Shown piece after piece: positions 43,500-53,981 of a stretch of DNA of 64,000 nt. Below the pieces are notes generated by a model, which did not search any database, was not told where the DNA came from, and saw only the letters and a program-made list of their open reading frames with translations. The translations under genes and the position numbers were made by a program. The stretch spans positions 10,211,983-10,275,982 of the forward strand of contig JACGWO010000012.1 of assembly GCA_034509735.1 (NCBI GenBank), written 5' to 3'. The stretch is from Sesamum alatum (lineage: Eukaryota > Streptophyta > Magnoliopsida > Lamiales > Pedaliaceae). Within the stretch, counting starts at the first letter, position 1, and every line of letters starts with the position of its first letter.

Positions 43500-44739
43500 G
43501 GCTAAATTGCATTTTACCCCCTTGTGTTTTGAAAAGTCGACTAAAAACCTCCGTGTGTTTTATATAAGTCAGCAAAAACACCCCTTCAGTCATGAATTAA
43601 TGGAAGGTGTACTAAAAGTGCGTGTTGTGTGTGTGGGGTGCTTTCTAGTTTTTAGCCTTTTTTATGCAATTTTGACAAAAGTACGCTTATGGGGTCTATA
43701 TGTTTGACTAAATGCATTTTTTACTTGTTTTTAAGTGCTTTTGCTTCTTTTACATTTTCATCTGTGTAAAAGATTAAATATTTTTTTAAATATATTTACT
43801 TAAAAATATAAAAAATATAAAAATTTGAAATTTTATAATTTAAATTGATATATCAAATTAATATCATAATACAAAGATTAATATAGTAAATTTATTTTTT
43901 ATATTTAAATATCTTAACAAATATAAATGTTAATGAATTATAAAAACTATATATTATTAATTTTAAATTATAATTTAATTAAAAATAATTAAATAAATTA
44001 TCTTTATTTACTACAAATAATACTAAAATTAAATCCATTAAGTATTATAACTAAAATCTAACACTTTTTTTTAATTATTTTAAATTTAAAATATTTAAAT
44101 GAATTACTTTAAATGTAATTAATTTAATTTTTTTGGTTATTTTTAAATTAAAAAATTGAAACTAAAAAGTTAAAAAAGAAAAAAAAGAAAGAAAGAAATG
44201 AGACCTTGGGAGACGGCCGTCGCTGTCGCTCAGATTGTGGGTGACCGTCGTCGCCCCCTTCTGTGTATCCGATGGACGACGGCAACGGTGCCCAGAAAAA
44301 TCCTAGGCGACGGTGTCGCTGTCGTTCCCTTGGGCGGCAGGGGGGTGGGAGGGGCAGTGGTGAGTAGGGGGGTTTGGTTTTAAATTTATTTTATTAAATA
44401 ATAATATTTATTCTTTATAATATATATTTTTAATTAATTAAATCCACATTGATTTTTTTATAAATTTAAGATCCAACAGTCAAGATTAATTGATTAGATC
44501 TAACTGCTTAGATATAATAAATAAAGATTCAACGATCATTAAAATAACAAATAAAATATAATAAGTAAGGGTGTAACAGTCAATTTGTCAAAAACTTAAC
44601 GCCGTTAGTGTTTTTTAATGAAGAGGGGCGATTGAGCTGACTTTTACAAAACACAAGGGGGGTTTTCGCTTATTTTTAAAACATAGATGAATTTTTAGCT
44701 GACTTTTCAAAATACAAGGGGGTTTTATGCATGTTATCC
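43500..44739. mobile_element. Long-TIR non-autonomous DNA element (Mutator-like)
   Basis: Left end GCTAAATTGCATTTTACCCC and right end GGGGTTTTATGCATGTTATC are inverted partners, and the inversion continues for about 100 bp (TTGTGTTTTGAAAAGTCGAC versus its complement at 44680-44710). The interior is AT-rich except for a GC-rich island at 44200-44375 containing repeated GACGGC/CGTCGT words, which may be a captured fragment. No transposase. No exact target duplication found by eye. Confidence 0.65.
44200..44375. other. GC-rich island inside the long-TIR element
   Basis: About 175 bp with CGACGG/CGTCGC words in an otherwise very AT-rich interior. An ORF of 61 residues (44198-44383) covers it, with no recognised family. 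Could be a captured gene fragment or low-complexity DNA. Confidence 0.4.
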
Positions 44740-44754
44740 AAAAACATTAAAAGG

Positions 44755-44916
44755 TAAAAAAAAAAAGCAAAATCTAAACTGCAGTGGCTATAAAGGTGGT
44801 ACAATTGTGGAGAGCTAGCCCACTTGACGAGAAATCAAGAGAAGCAAAAAATGACAATAGAGAAAAGTGAGAGCAAAATCCTTATATTTGGAGGGACAGG
44901 TACACTGGGAATTACT
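44755..44916 (+). pseudogene. Promoter end and truncated exon 1 (copy III-4)
   Basis: TATAAA at 44789-44794 and ATG at 44851 start a reading ESKILIFGGTGTLGI-like, i.e. the Rossmann start, which dissolves into an ATT-rich run at about 44916. The rest of exon 1 and exon 2 are replaced by the sequence at 44.93-46.7 kb. Confidence 0.75.
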
Positions 44917-44989
44917 ATTATTATTACGATTATTATTACACCATAAGGAGCCATGGCAGAATGCCATGGAGGGATCGAGAATATACAAA

Positions 44990-45115
44990 ATCTCGTCTTA
45001 AAATCCGACCATGTAGGCGGAAGGCGAGAGATAGCAAAAAATATATAAAAATTGCCACAAATCCGACCATGTAGGCGTATGTAAATTCGACCATGTAGGC
45101 GAAAGGCGATCAAAA
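44990..45115. repeat. Three short tandem repeats of ATYCGACCATGTAGGCG
   Basis: ATCCGACCATGTAGGCG occurs at about 45002 and 45061, and ATTCGACCATGTAGGCG at about 45087, with GAAGGCGA-like followers. Purpose unknown. Confidence 0.8.
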
Positions 45116-46014
45116 TAAAGGAGTATCTTAAATTGTGACATATATAAAGAGAATTTAAATGAATAGGAATAGAGTAAATTTGGAAACTTTTTACGTTCCG
45201 TTAAATTAATAAGTACGGATTCAGTCTTAAAACACCACCTGAAGGCCCAAACAACACCATACTCGGCAAAACCGGGCAGCAGTGGCAACACAGACCTCCT
45301 TCATACTCATAATATAAGGGAACGACCCAAAGGGTCTCCTTTCCATATTCATTCATTTTCCCCGTATATTTATCATTAACTTAAAATACTCTTTTTTTTT
45401 TTTTTAGAACCTTGCCATCTTTGTTGTCATGGATAATTCAACAGTATAGATTTAGCCTTTCATTAGGCTAAGAGCAAAATTAAAAGGAATATAAATATGA
45501 TAAATAAATACAATAATTTAAAGTAAAGAACTTACAGAAGTGTAAACCCGTGCACAAAACTATGATTTTATTTAGTGAGGGAGGAAAAGAGGATATACAT
45601 GTACAAGAGTATTTTCTGGCCTGCTCCTAATGAGCTAAGAGGGTGTATTTATAGGAAAGGTCGGATCTAAAAGTATTATTTCAAATCCGTCCGTAATTGA
45701 CAGATGTCCTCTACATTGGAGACAAATGGCTAGAGTTATTTTCAGACATGCTGCATGTATGACACATGTTGGTGTATGTGTGACACGTGTTGCTGCATGT
45801 ATGACACGTGTTTGTGTCTTTGACTTGGTCAAAAAAATTTCAACTTTGTCTTCTTCCGGCATTTATGTGATGTCTACTTTCATTTCTTCATTATTTTGGA
45901 GAAATTACTTTCTTCCGATTCTGCTTCGGATCTCTTGTGGTAATCAATTCTTTGTTCTTCCGAAGATTCAGAAGCCCCAACTTTTGACTTTGCTTTCAAA
46001 GCAGTCCTGATTCC
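45116..46014 (-). other. Gene-free stretch, possibly LTR or intergenic promoter of the adjacent relic
   Basis: Read on the minus strand, downstream of the relic frame, there is a TATAAATA box near 45645-45655 preceded by three imperfect copies of GCAACACGTGTCAYACAT (45745-45815). The arrangement fits either a retrotransposon 3' LTR or a pararetroviral intergenic promoter. Borders are not resolved and no gene is seen. Confidence 0.4.
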
Positions 46015-46658
46015 CTAAAATAATTGATCAAGAATAATTTCGTGATTAGGTTCTTCAAATGGGTCTTGTGATTCTCCTGCTAAACAAGAATACTTATTCT
46101 CTTCATCTTTGGAAGAGGTCTCCATTCGGGACTCTGCTCCTATCAGATTTCGTTTGAGGTCTTTCTGGACTTGATTGAGATATTCCTCAATCATTTGCTC
46201 TTTAGAGATGATACCTCTTTTGCTTCTGATTCTTTGTGATATTTGCTCAAAGGGGCTAGGAGTCTGATTTTTTTCCTTCTCTAGGAGTGCCTTGTTTTCT
46301 TGAAGCTTTTCCTCCATTTCATCGAGTGCTTCTTGACAAAAATATTTTTTTGTTTCTGGGTTGATGAGCATTAATTTGCTCCAGAATTTAGAACAAGATT
46401 TCCTTTTAATACAGAGAATTTTTTGTAGGGTCATTCCTACTTCAGGTAGCTATTTTCATATCCATGGAAGTGAGAATTCCATAAAAAAGAAAAATAAGGA
46501 CATTCCTTCAATCTATTTTTGTGATTTCTCCGCCTGGATAATTTTTGGCGAACAATTGATCCATTCGTATAATAACCCTGAAAAATTTCAGGGAGTATAG
46601 AAATTGGAGGATCATAATTTAACCACCATTGAAATACCCAATTTAATGGAAAGTGCAC
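46015..46658 (-). pseudogene. Retroelement or pararetrovirus-like polyprotein relic
   Basis: Two minus-strand frames, 46658-46437 and 46434-46015, belong to one former protein broken by a frameshift near 46435. The first reads PLNWVFQWWLNYDPPISILP; the second has SCSKFWSKLML followed by a coiled, charged, Ser/Glu-rich tail ending EIILDQLF. A Trp-Trp motif followed by ILPE and a later KFWSKL is what I recall from plant caulimovirid/movement-protein-like polyproteins in plant genomes. Assignment is tentative. The 5' part is missing at 46660. Confidence 0.35.
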
Positions 46659-46659
46659 G

Positions 46660-46917
46660 TGCCAAGCACATGCCCCGTTAACTTTGTTTCTGAAGTTAAC
46701 GGTCCTTCCGTTAATAATTTAACGAAAAGTGTTGATGGGACGTAAATTACAATTTTTTTGGACTTATGGAATTAAATTTGCTGAGTCGTAAAGCAATGGG
46801 ACCAAAATTGTAAGTATAATAAATTATGGGACGTAAATTGCAAATATAATAAGTTATGGAATGTAAATTGTAATTTTTCCTCCCCAATGTGTAGCGTGGA
46901 GGGCGCCACAATTTCAA
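46660..46917. other. Partial MITE-like sequence, no gene
   Basis: Contains GTTAACGGTCCTTCCGTTAA (a short inversion) and three copies of the phrase GGGACGTAAATTRCAA-like, as in abundant plant MITEs. Truncated against the polyprotein relic. Confidence 0.45.
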
Positions 46918-48570
46918 TGAAATTAATGGAGAAATTTAAATAAATAATACAAAAAAAAAATATTTAACAAAATTGGGTAGAAATATCCCATTTAATTATA
47001 TAGGTGAAATCGGGATGTAATATCCCAGTTTCAGTGTTGAAATTTTAAGAAGGCACAGAAACTAGGGTCAAAGACCACGGCTTCCGTGCCAAGTTAGAAG
47101 TCGGTATATTAAATACCGGCTTCTGACTGTATGGGAACCACACGATTCCCCATGTGTGGTTCCCCATACATGGATGGTAGGTTTTATTTTTATTTTTAAT
47201 TATTAATTAATTTTTAATTTATTATTATTAATATTATTTTTAATAAATATAATGTAGTATATAGTTAAAATAATTTTAATTTGTAGTATTTTTATAATAT
47301 TTTTATTTAATTTTATAATTATTAATTATATCAGTAATTTTATTGTGTGATTTTACTGAGGTAATAACATCAATTATTTTTTTAATAGTACAATCATATT
47401 TCGGACAACTATTTTTAAAAAATATGGTCGTTACTTCAAGTAAAATCAAGCAATATGATTAGGGTGAACTACAATGATCTCTCTTAAAGTTTGGCATAAC
47501 TATGAATATCTCTTTTTAAAAAAAAAAATTACAAACACCTCCTGAGCTTTGTGATTTTTAACCAAAGGCCTGAAATTGTCCATTTTGTCCTTTATTTTTT
47601 AATGTAAGAAACCTCTCACTGCGTATTTTAATAAAAAATAAAATTAACTTTTTTAAATTAAAAGTACATTCCAGTAATATTTACAAATAAATAGTTGGTG
47701 TCATTAATTCAAGTAAAGTTATGCAGTTAATGTCAATTTGTCTGAAGTCGGTATTTGAGATACCGGCTTCGCCTATTTTTCTAAAAAATTCCAAAAGATG
47801 CTATTTTGGTAAAGTTAATTTTAATTTTTATTAAAATACACAGTAAGAGGTTTCTTACGTTAAAAAATAAAGAGCAAACTGGACAATTTCAGGCATTTGG
47901 TTAAAAATTACAAAGCTCAGGGGGTATTTGTAATTTTTCTTAAAAAGAAGGGATATTCATAATTATGTCAAATCTCAAAAGAGATCATTGTAATCCACCC
48001 TAATCATATTGCTTGATTTTACTCAAAGTAACGACAATATTTATTTTAAAATAGTTGTCTGAAATATGATTGTACTATTAAAATCGCGTTATTATTTAAA
48101 AAATGATTGATGTTATTACCTCAATAAAATCACACAATAAAACCACTGATATATTAATAATTATACAATTAAATAAAAAATTACAGAAATACTATAATTT
48201 AAAATTATGTTAACTATATATTATATTATATTTATTAAAAATAATATTAATAATAATAAATCAAAAATTAATTAATAATTTAAAAAAATATAACCTATTT
48301 GGGTGTGCAAGAACTGCTGGTTCTTGCACACCCATCCATGTATGGGGAACCAACATGGGGAACCGTGTGGTTCCCCCATACATTCAGAAGCAGGTATTGG
48401 CACGGAAGCTGGGGTCTTTGACCCCGGCTTCTGTGCCTTTTAATAATTATAAGGCTGAAATTGTGATATTATATTTTGATTTTGTCTAAATAATTAAATG
48501 GGGTATTTTTATCTCATTTCCTTAAATATTTTTTTTTATATTATTTATTTAAATTTCCCAAATTAATGTA
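46918..48570. repeat. Giant foldback (inverted repeat), arms of about 770 bp
   Basis: Left-arm words are mirrored in order in the right arm: AAATTTAAATAAATAATA at the ends, GCACGGAAGC/GCTTCCGTGC, CATGTATGGGGAACC, GGTAATAACATCAAT, AATCAAGCAATATGATTAGG, and AAATTGTCCA near the centre (about 47740). The spacer is about 100 bp. Transcription across it would give a long hairpin. No coding sequence seen; an unclassified foldback element. Confidence 0.9.
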
Positions 48571-48682
48571 ACACGTACCTCTTGTTTGATATTCAAATCG
48601 ACCTAGTACAAGAACATGTGCACATGCACCAAATGTGGAGTCTCTGTGTGTACGTTATAGCTTACTAGTACATTTTCCAGAG
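48571..48682. other. Short unclassified spacer
   Basis: Sequence between two foldback elements; nothing recognised. Confidence 0.3.
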
Positions 48683-49284
48683 GGATAGATGTATTTTTTA
48701 TCCTTAAACATAGCTACTTAAGTAATTTTCGTTTTCAAATAATTTGAAGTTGCAGTTTTGATTCTTAAACTATTAATTTTTGGCACTTTTAGTCCTTCCG
48801 TTAACTTTTCCGTTAAAGTTAATGGAAATTTCAATTCAAGTGAAAAAAATTGTCATGTTTCTCCCGTTTTGTGATTTTTTTTTAAGTTTTAGTCCAATAC
48901 ACTCACTTCTCCTATTTTTTTTCGAACTTCAAGACAGAAAAAAAATGAATTTAAGCAACAAATTTTTTATATAGTCTTAACAAATTTAACCCAAAAAAAA
49001 TATTTTGTCAAAATTATATAGAAAATTTGTTACTTAAATTCCTTTTTCCTTTGTTTTTCTCTCTTGAAGTTCGAAAGAAAATAGGATGAATGAGTGTATT
49101 AGACTAAAACTTGAAAAATATCATAAATGGGAGAAAATGACAATTTTATTCACTTAGATTGAAATTTCCGTTAACTTTAACGAAAAAGTTAACGGAATGA
49201 CCAAAAGTGTCAAAAAAATAATAGTTTGAGAACCAAAATTACAACTTTAAATTACACTACAAAAAAATACGGGAATAGGTGGAT

Positions 49285-49920
49285 AGAGACGATCGTTCCA
49301 AATAGGAACGGTTGTAGGAACAGTTGTGGAATGGTAAACCGTTGATGACGTCACAGTCGTGCTAATTGTAATACAAATTAATAGGAACGGACCGACCGTT
49401 CCTATTAGAGTGCCAAAAATGGTGAGCCAATTTGTACACCTACAACTGTTCCTAAAGGGGACCTGATATATTTTGGACTTCAATTTGGAACACATGTGTG
49501 AGATTTGGAACGGCAGGCCGACCGGGAACACTTACCGTTACTATATGTGTTCCAAAGACCGGGTCTATTTGAACCGGTGGACTGACCGTTTCAACATGTA
49601 GTCCTACAGAAGACCCTTTTACGCCATGGAAAAAAATGTAATGCAATTACCGTTCCAAATTATGGGTATATATTAAGTGCAATATTGTTACAAGTACCGT
49701 TCCAAATTGTACTCCAAGTAGGAACGGTCCTTTTGGGTGTGCCTCATACCGTTCCTAATATGCGCTAACGGCTATATTACAACGGTAACATTACCGTTCA
49801 TGTTTCCACTTCTGAGACCATTCCTAAAGCTGGAACAACGGCTATATTTCAACGGCTAGTTTTGTGTTCCAAATAATATTCCAATGCCCGTTCCAATATT
49901 TTCTATATATATGTCCCCCT
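49285..49920. repeat. Left subterminal GGAACGGT repeats of the CACTA element
   Basis: More than ten copies of GGAACGG or CCGTTCC in both orientations, the expected binding array for the element's TnpA-type protein. The matching right array is 53115-53800. Confidence 0.85.
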
Positions 49921-50160
49921 TCTTTGTCATTGTTCTTATACTTACTCTCCAACTCATTTTGTTGTAACTCCCCCCCTTGATTCTTTATACGAAAAATCGA
50001 ACATATCAATTACCGAGCGCGAATTTTGCATTGATATTGATAGGTGTTTTGCTCAGGTAAGTATGCAAAATATTTTTATTTTTGCATGTATATATTTATA
50101 TATATAATTTACTCTCGTCATTTAATTGCGTACTGTCGTAAATTATACATAGGACCAATC

Positions 50161-50829
50161 ATGTTAAGACAGTTGAGGAAATTGATGTATGATCGAGACG
50201 TCCTGGGTGTGACGCTGGAGTTTGAGGATGGTGTTACAATATTTTTAGAATGGGCCCAGTCTCAGCGTGCATATATGGACGGGGACAAGATTAAGTGTCC
50301 TTGCCGGAAGTGCAAAAACGAACAGTTCAAAACACCAGACGAGGTAAATTTTGATTTGTGTATGAAAGGGTTTATGCCAGAGTATCACAATTGGACTTCG
50401 CATGGTGAGGAGAGGGTGCAGGAATACTTTGAAACATTGACAGCGCTCCCTGTGCAGCAGCAGCAAACGCCACCCGTTCAGGATGAGGGTAGTTCGCATT
50501 GGGGTGATGCGGCTCAGATAGATTGGGCGCAGAGGATGGTATTCAATGCCGCCGGGCCGTCATTCTGGTCTTCGTACAACCAGGAGGGACCGACTGATGA
50601 TGGTACTCGGTATTGTCCATCTGATGTGGGTCCTAGTTCATATTACGATTCGGGGCCCTATGATTATGTGTCTGGCTTGTCAGACCGTTTTTTTGATGTA
50701 GTTCATGCTGCGGACCTACCTTTGTGGAATGGCTGCACCACCTCTCAGTTGGCATCAATTGCCTCTTTCATGAATATCAAGGCCGAAGGGGGTTTTTCCG
50801 AGCATACATATGATTGTATTTTTTTTTAA
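50161..50829 (+). pseudogene. TNP2-like transposase, N-terminal association domain only
   Basis: ATG at 50161 follows a short leader exon with a CAG|GTAAGT donor near 50056 and an acceptor ATACATAG near 50152. The frame has LEFEDGVTIFLEWAQSQ, then the CPCRKCKNE cluster and GFMPEYHNWTSHGE, the pattern of the Transpos_assoc domain at the start of CACTA TNP2 proteins. It then runs through a Gln/Pro linker and SYYDSGPYDYVSGLSDRFFD before ending at TAA in the AT-rich repeat at 50827. The catalytic part, normally several hundred residues, is deleted. It could act as a DNA-binding fragment if expressed (inference). Confidence 0.85.
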
Positions 50830-51215
50830 AATCTGGAAATTTGAATTTTTTAAAAATATGAAAATTTGAATTTTTTAAGAATCTGGAAATTTGAATTTTT
50901 TTGAAAATCGGGAAATTTAAATTTTTTAAAAAATCTGGAATTTTGAATTTTTTAAAAATCTGGAAATTTGAATTTTTTTGAAAATCGGGAAATTTGAAAT
51001 TTTTAAAAATCTGGAATTTTGAATTTTTTAAAAATCTGGAAATTTGAATTTTTTTGAAAATCAGAAAATTTGAATTTTTTAAAAATCTGGAATTTTGAAT
51101 TTTTAGAAATTTGGAAATTGGAATTTTTTAAGAATTTGGAAATTTGAATTTTTTTTTAAATCTGGAAATTTGAATTTTTTAAAAATCAAGAAATTTGAAT
51201 TTTTTGAAAAATAGA
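50830..51215. repeat. About 25-bp tandem repeat at the CACTA deletion point
   Basis: Around 15 copies of a unit such as TTTGAATTTTTTAAAAATCT with GGAAA spacing variants, lying exactly where the TNP2 core should be. Confidence 0.9.
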
Positions 51216-51380
51216 TAATTAAAAATATGATAATTTGATTTAGTGCAATTTTAGGGTAAAATTATGGTATTTAGTATAAATATATACAATTTTAAAATTT
51301 AGTTTGCATATATATTAGAATAAATTAGAAAAAAATTTCATTATTGAAATAAATTGACACTTAGATGTATTTTTTAGATC

Positions 51381-52932
51381 ATGTCTAGTCGGGATTTTCC
51401 ACCTCAAGGAGGTGGACGTGGCCGTGGTCGTGGTCGTGGCTGCGGTCGCGGCGAACCGGCTATACCGCCGGCCGGTGTTGCTTTCCAGGATGGGGAAGCA
51501 GTGTTCCGACCACCACCACCACCAGCAAAGTAGGCACCCACACCACCTGCGCCGGATCAGCAGCCTGGTGCGTCTACCGCTGCGCCGGATCAGCAGCCCG
51601 GACCATCCACTATTGCACCGACGGTCAATCCGGCCCGTCCATGGGCTGCCCTACCACCACCACCCCCACCGGCCCCACCACTCCCACCACCATCCGCGCG
51701 CCAGTACATCACACTCGCCGATGCGAGGTATATTTATATTTTAATTTATTTTGTAATTTAAATTAATATTTTAATGTCATACTAATTATTTTATAATTTC
51801 AGTTCTGATCGGAAGATCCACGAGCGCATGTACACGGTCATGCGAGGACACTATCCCTATCCTTAGGGCAGTTTGTGCAAGGTGCCGCCAGAGCACCAAC
51901 TTTTCTGGTTTTAGAGTTTGAAGGTAACGACAATTACTTTTTTTTTTTTAAATATTTTAACAATCTACTGTAATGATATATGTATATATATTTTCTTTAA
52001 TACAGATAACGTACTGGTGGGACGCCAACGACGAGTCGATGTTCAAGATCTTCCACGTTAGGGTGGGGAAGTTCCTAAGGAAGAAGTTCGTCCTCGCCAG
52101 ATAGTCTCTGTAGAAGCCGCTATGGCTGGCGAACGAGGTGTGGCGGCAGCTCCTCCTGTATTGGGAGTCCTCGGAGTTCAAGCAGGAGTGCGAGAAGAAC
52201 AAGGCGAACTGGAACGCCAACCCAGCCGCATCCGCTACTGTGTACCGGGGGGGATCTGTCTCCGTCGGTATGCACAAGCGGAAATTGGTAAGATATCTAA
52301 TGTTATTTCAATTATTTATTACTATTAAATTAAAATTGTAATAACTGTTTCCCATTTCTTTTTGGAACTTGTTCTCCAGATGGAGTTATTCTACTTTATT
52401 CTCCAGATGCTACAAGAAGAAGGCCAACGACGGCTAGAGCGGGTCGAGGGCAGCGGAGGTGGCGGTAAGTTGTAATTAATACATTCTACTTTATTTTTTT
52501 AAATGTTCTAATTTATTGTAATTATTTTTGCAGGAGATGTTCCAGAAGATGATGGAGGATCATCAGTCTCAGGCCCCATGCAATCCTGAGGATCCTGCTT
52601 CCGAATCAGAGGGCTCGGTAGCGCAGACCGAGCAGCAGATGTGGCTCACTTGCGTCGAGGGCAAGAACAAGGGCCGAGTATTTGGTCTTAGTTCTGAGGC
52701 CCTAGGTCTCAGCCAGACCGTTACCTCGCCATCACCACCGCCACTGCCAGCGCCCGCTCCAAAGCCAGCGCCTTCATCAAACATGGAGGGTCGGTTGGTC
52801 CGCCTCGAGGAGATGATGGCGGACCTGATGGGCATGATGAAGGACATGCAGACTAGTCACTCCGACGCCGGCCCGTCACGGCCTCCTAGAGACCCCACCC
52901 TTCCAGACATGGACGAGATGGACGAGGAGTAG
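51381..52932 (+). pseudogene. TnpA-like (Transposase_24) gene of the CACTA element, several exons, decayed
   Basis: Exon 1 (51381-51727) begins MSSRDFPPQGGGRGRGRGRG, an RGG-rich start, continues Pro-rich and has an in-frame TAG at 51531-51533. Later exons encode SDRKIHERMYTVMRGHYPYP, ITYWWDANDESMFKIFHVRV, VWRQLLLYWESSEFKQECEK and YRGGSVSVGMHKRKL, the signature region of plant Transposase_24 proteins. The last exon (52528-52932) has MFQKMMEDHQ, a coiled segment (MEGRLVRLEEMMADLMGMMK) and ends DMDEMDEE. Stops in exons 1 to 3 make it non-functional. The family protein binds subterminal repeats to help transposition. Confidence 0.8.
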
Positions 52933-53114
52933 ATTATGTATTTTTTTATTTTTTGTAATTAAATCGGATAATATTCGTATTTAATATAATTTTTATTTCT
53001 AAATTATGCATTTTTCATATTTAAATATTAATTATATAATCAAAATATTATTAATAATTAAATTTATATTTAAATGATAATAATTATTACTAAAAAAAAT
53101 TAATAATTCATCTG

Positions 53115-53800
53115 TTAGGAACGGTACTTTAGACGGCAATTGCAGCTCCAAATACCGGTCCTATATTTGACTGTTTAAAAATATATATTGTTCTTAATGC
53201 CGATAAAAAAATCATTCCAGAAATAGAAGCCAACTGTTCCTAAATACAGGACTTATCGTGCCTACATATATTCCAAAATCAATTCTTTCGTGGTTAGGCT
53301 TTCGTTCTAAAGAAAATACCAAAAACCGGTCTAAAATGGTATTCCAAAGTTAGAGTGCAAAAACCGTTCCTAAATCACGCGACAAAATGTATTCCAGTTA
53401 CCGATCCTAATGTATACAACCTGCCGTTCCTGCATGTATTCCAGATACCATGCTAAATTGTATCCACAACATAGTGTGACAATTCATAAATGTGTTCTAA
53501 CTACCGTTCCTATATGCGCGATTTAATTTCGATGCTACCGTTCCTAAAGTTTATAAGGTGTTTCAAATACAAAAAATATAAATTTATACGTACAAAGGTA
53601 ATTAGAAACGGTAGCACGAAAATATGCCAAAAAACCGTTCCCACGTAGGAACGGTATCTTCGTTACCATTCCTAATAATTAAGATCGCCTCTTATTGCCA
53701 CGGATAGCCTCTCATTCCTCAACCGTTCCTAATTGCAGTCCAAAAGGTTCAAGTGAAGTATTTACCGTTCTAAAAATTAAAAAAATCATTCCTGTTTCCG
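53115..53800. repeat. Right subterminal CCGTTCC repeats of the CACTA element
   Basis: Many copies of CCGTTCCT/AGGAACGG. The last 240 bp are strongly similar to the end of the CACTA fragment at 20070-20310 (shared ATTGCCACGGATAGCCTC). Confidence 0.85.
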
Positions 53801-53892
53801 TTGCAATTCTCGCTTTTTTTTTTTTTGTAGTGTTATTTGAGGATCAAAGTCGCATAAGTGACTATGTTTGAGAACAAAAAATGCACTTATCC

Positions 53893-53981
53893 AAAAAAAA
53901 CACATGTAGACTGCAGTGACTATAAAAATGGTACAATTGTGGAGAGTTAGCCCACTTGAGGAGAAATCAAAAGAAGGAAAA
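53893..53981 (+). promoter_or_regulatory. Core promoter of the best reductase copy
   Basis: TATAAA at 53921-53926 in the unit-typical context ACTGCAGTGAC...GGTACAATTG, about 55 bp before ATG 53982. Everything upstream of about 53893 is foldback MITE and CACTA rather than the normal unit flank, so distal promoter sequence has been separated. Confidence 0.5.

Larger units (their letters stand above)
49255..53832 (+). mobile_element. Complete CACTA (En/Spm) element, 4578 bp, non-autonomous
   Basis: Begins CACTACAAAAAAATACGGG at 49255 and ends TTTTTTTGTAGTG at 53832, with 3-bp target duplications TTA on both sides (49252-49254, 53833-53835). The subterminal regions carry many copies of GGAACGG/CCGTTCC. 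Inside are the N-terminal part of a TNP2-like transposase and a spliced TnpA/Transposase_24-like gene. The TNP2 catalytic core is missing, so the element cannot move by itself. Confidence 0.92.
48683..53892. mobile_element. Foldback MITE split by the CACTA element
   Basis: The left arm (48683-about 48940) and right arm (about 49000-49254, continued at 53836-53892 after the CACTA insert) are inverted partners: TTAACTTTTCCGTTAAAGTT versus AACTTTAACGAAAAAGTTAA, TAGTCCAATACACTCA versus TGAGTGTATTAGACTA, and the outermost ATTTTTTATCCTTAAACATAG versus its complement near 53860-53880. Without the insert the MITE would be about 630 bp. Confidence 0.85.

Noticed and set aside
48780..48974. 64-residue ORF in the foldback MITE
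   Set aside because: Lies in an inverted-repeat arm with hydrophobic low-complexity translation; no start context or homologue.
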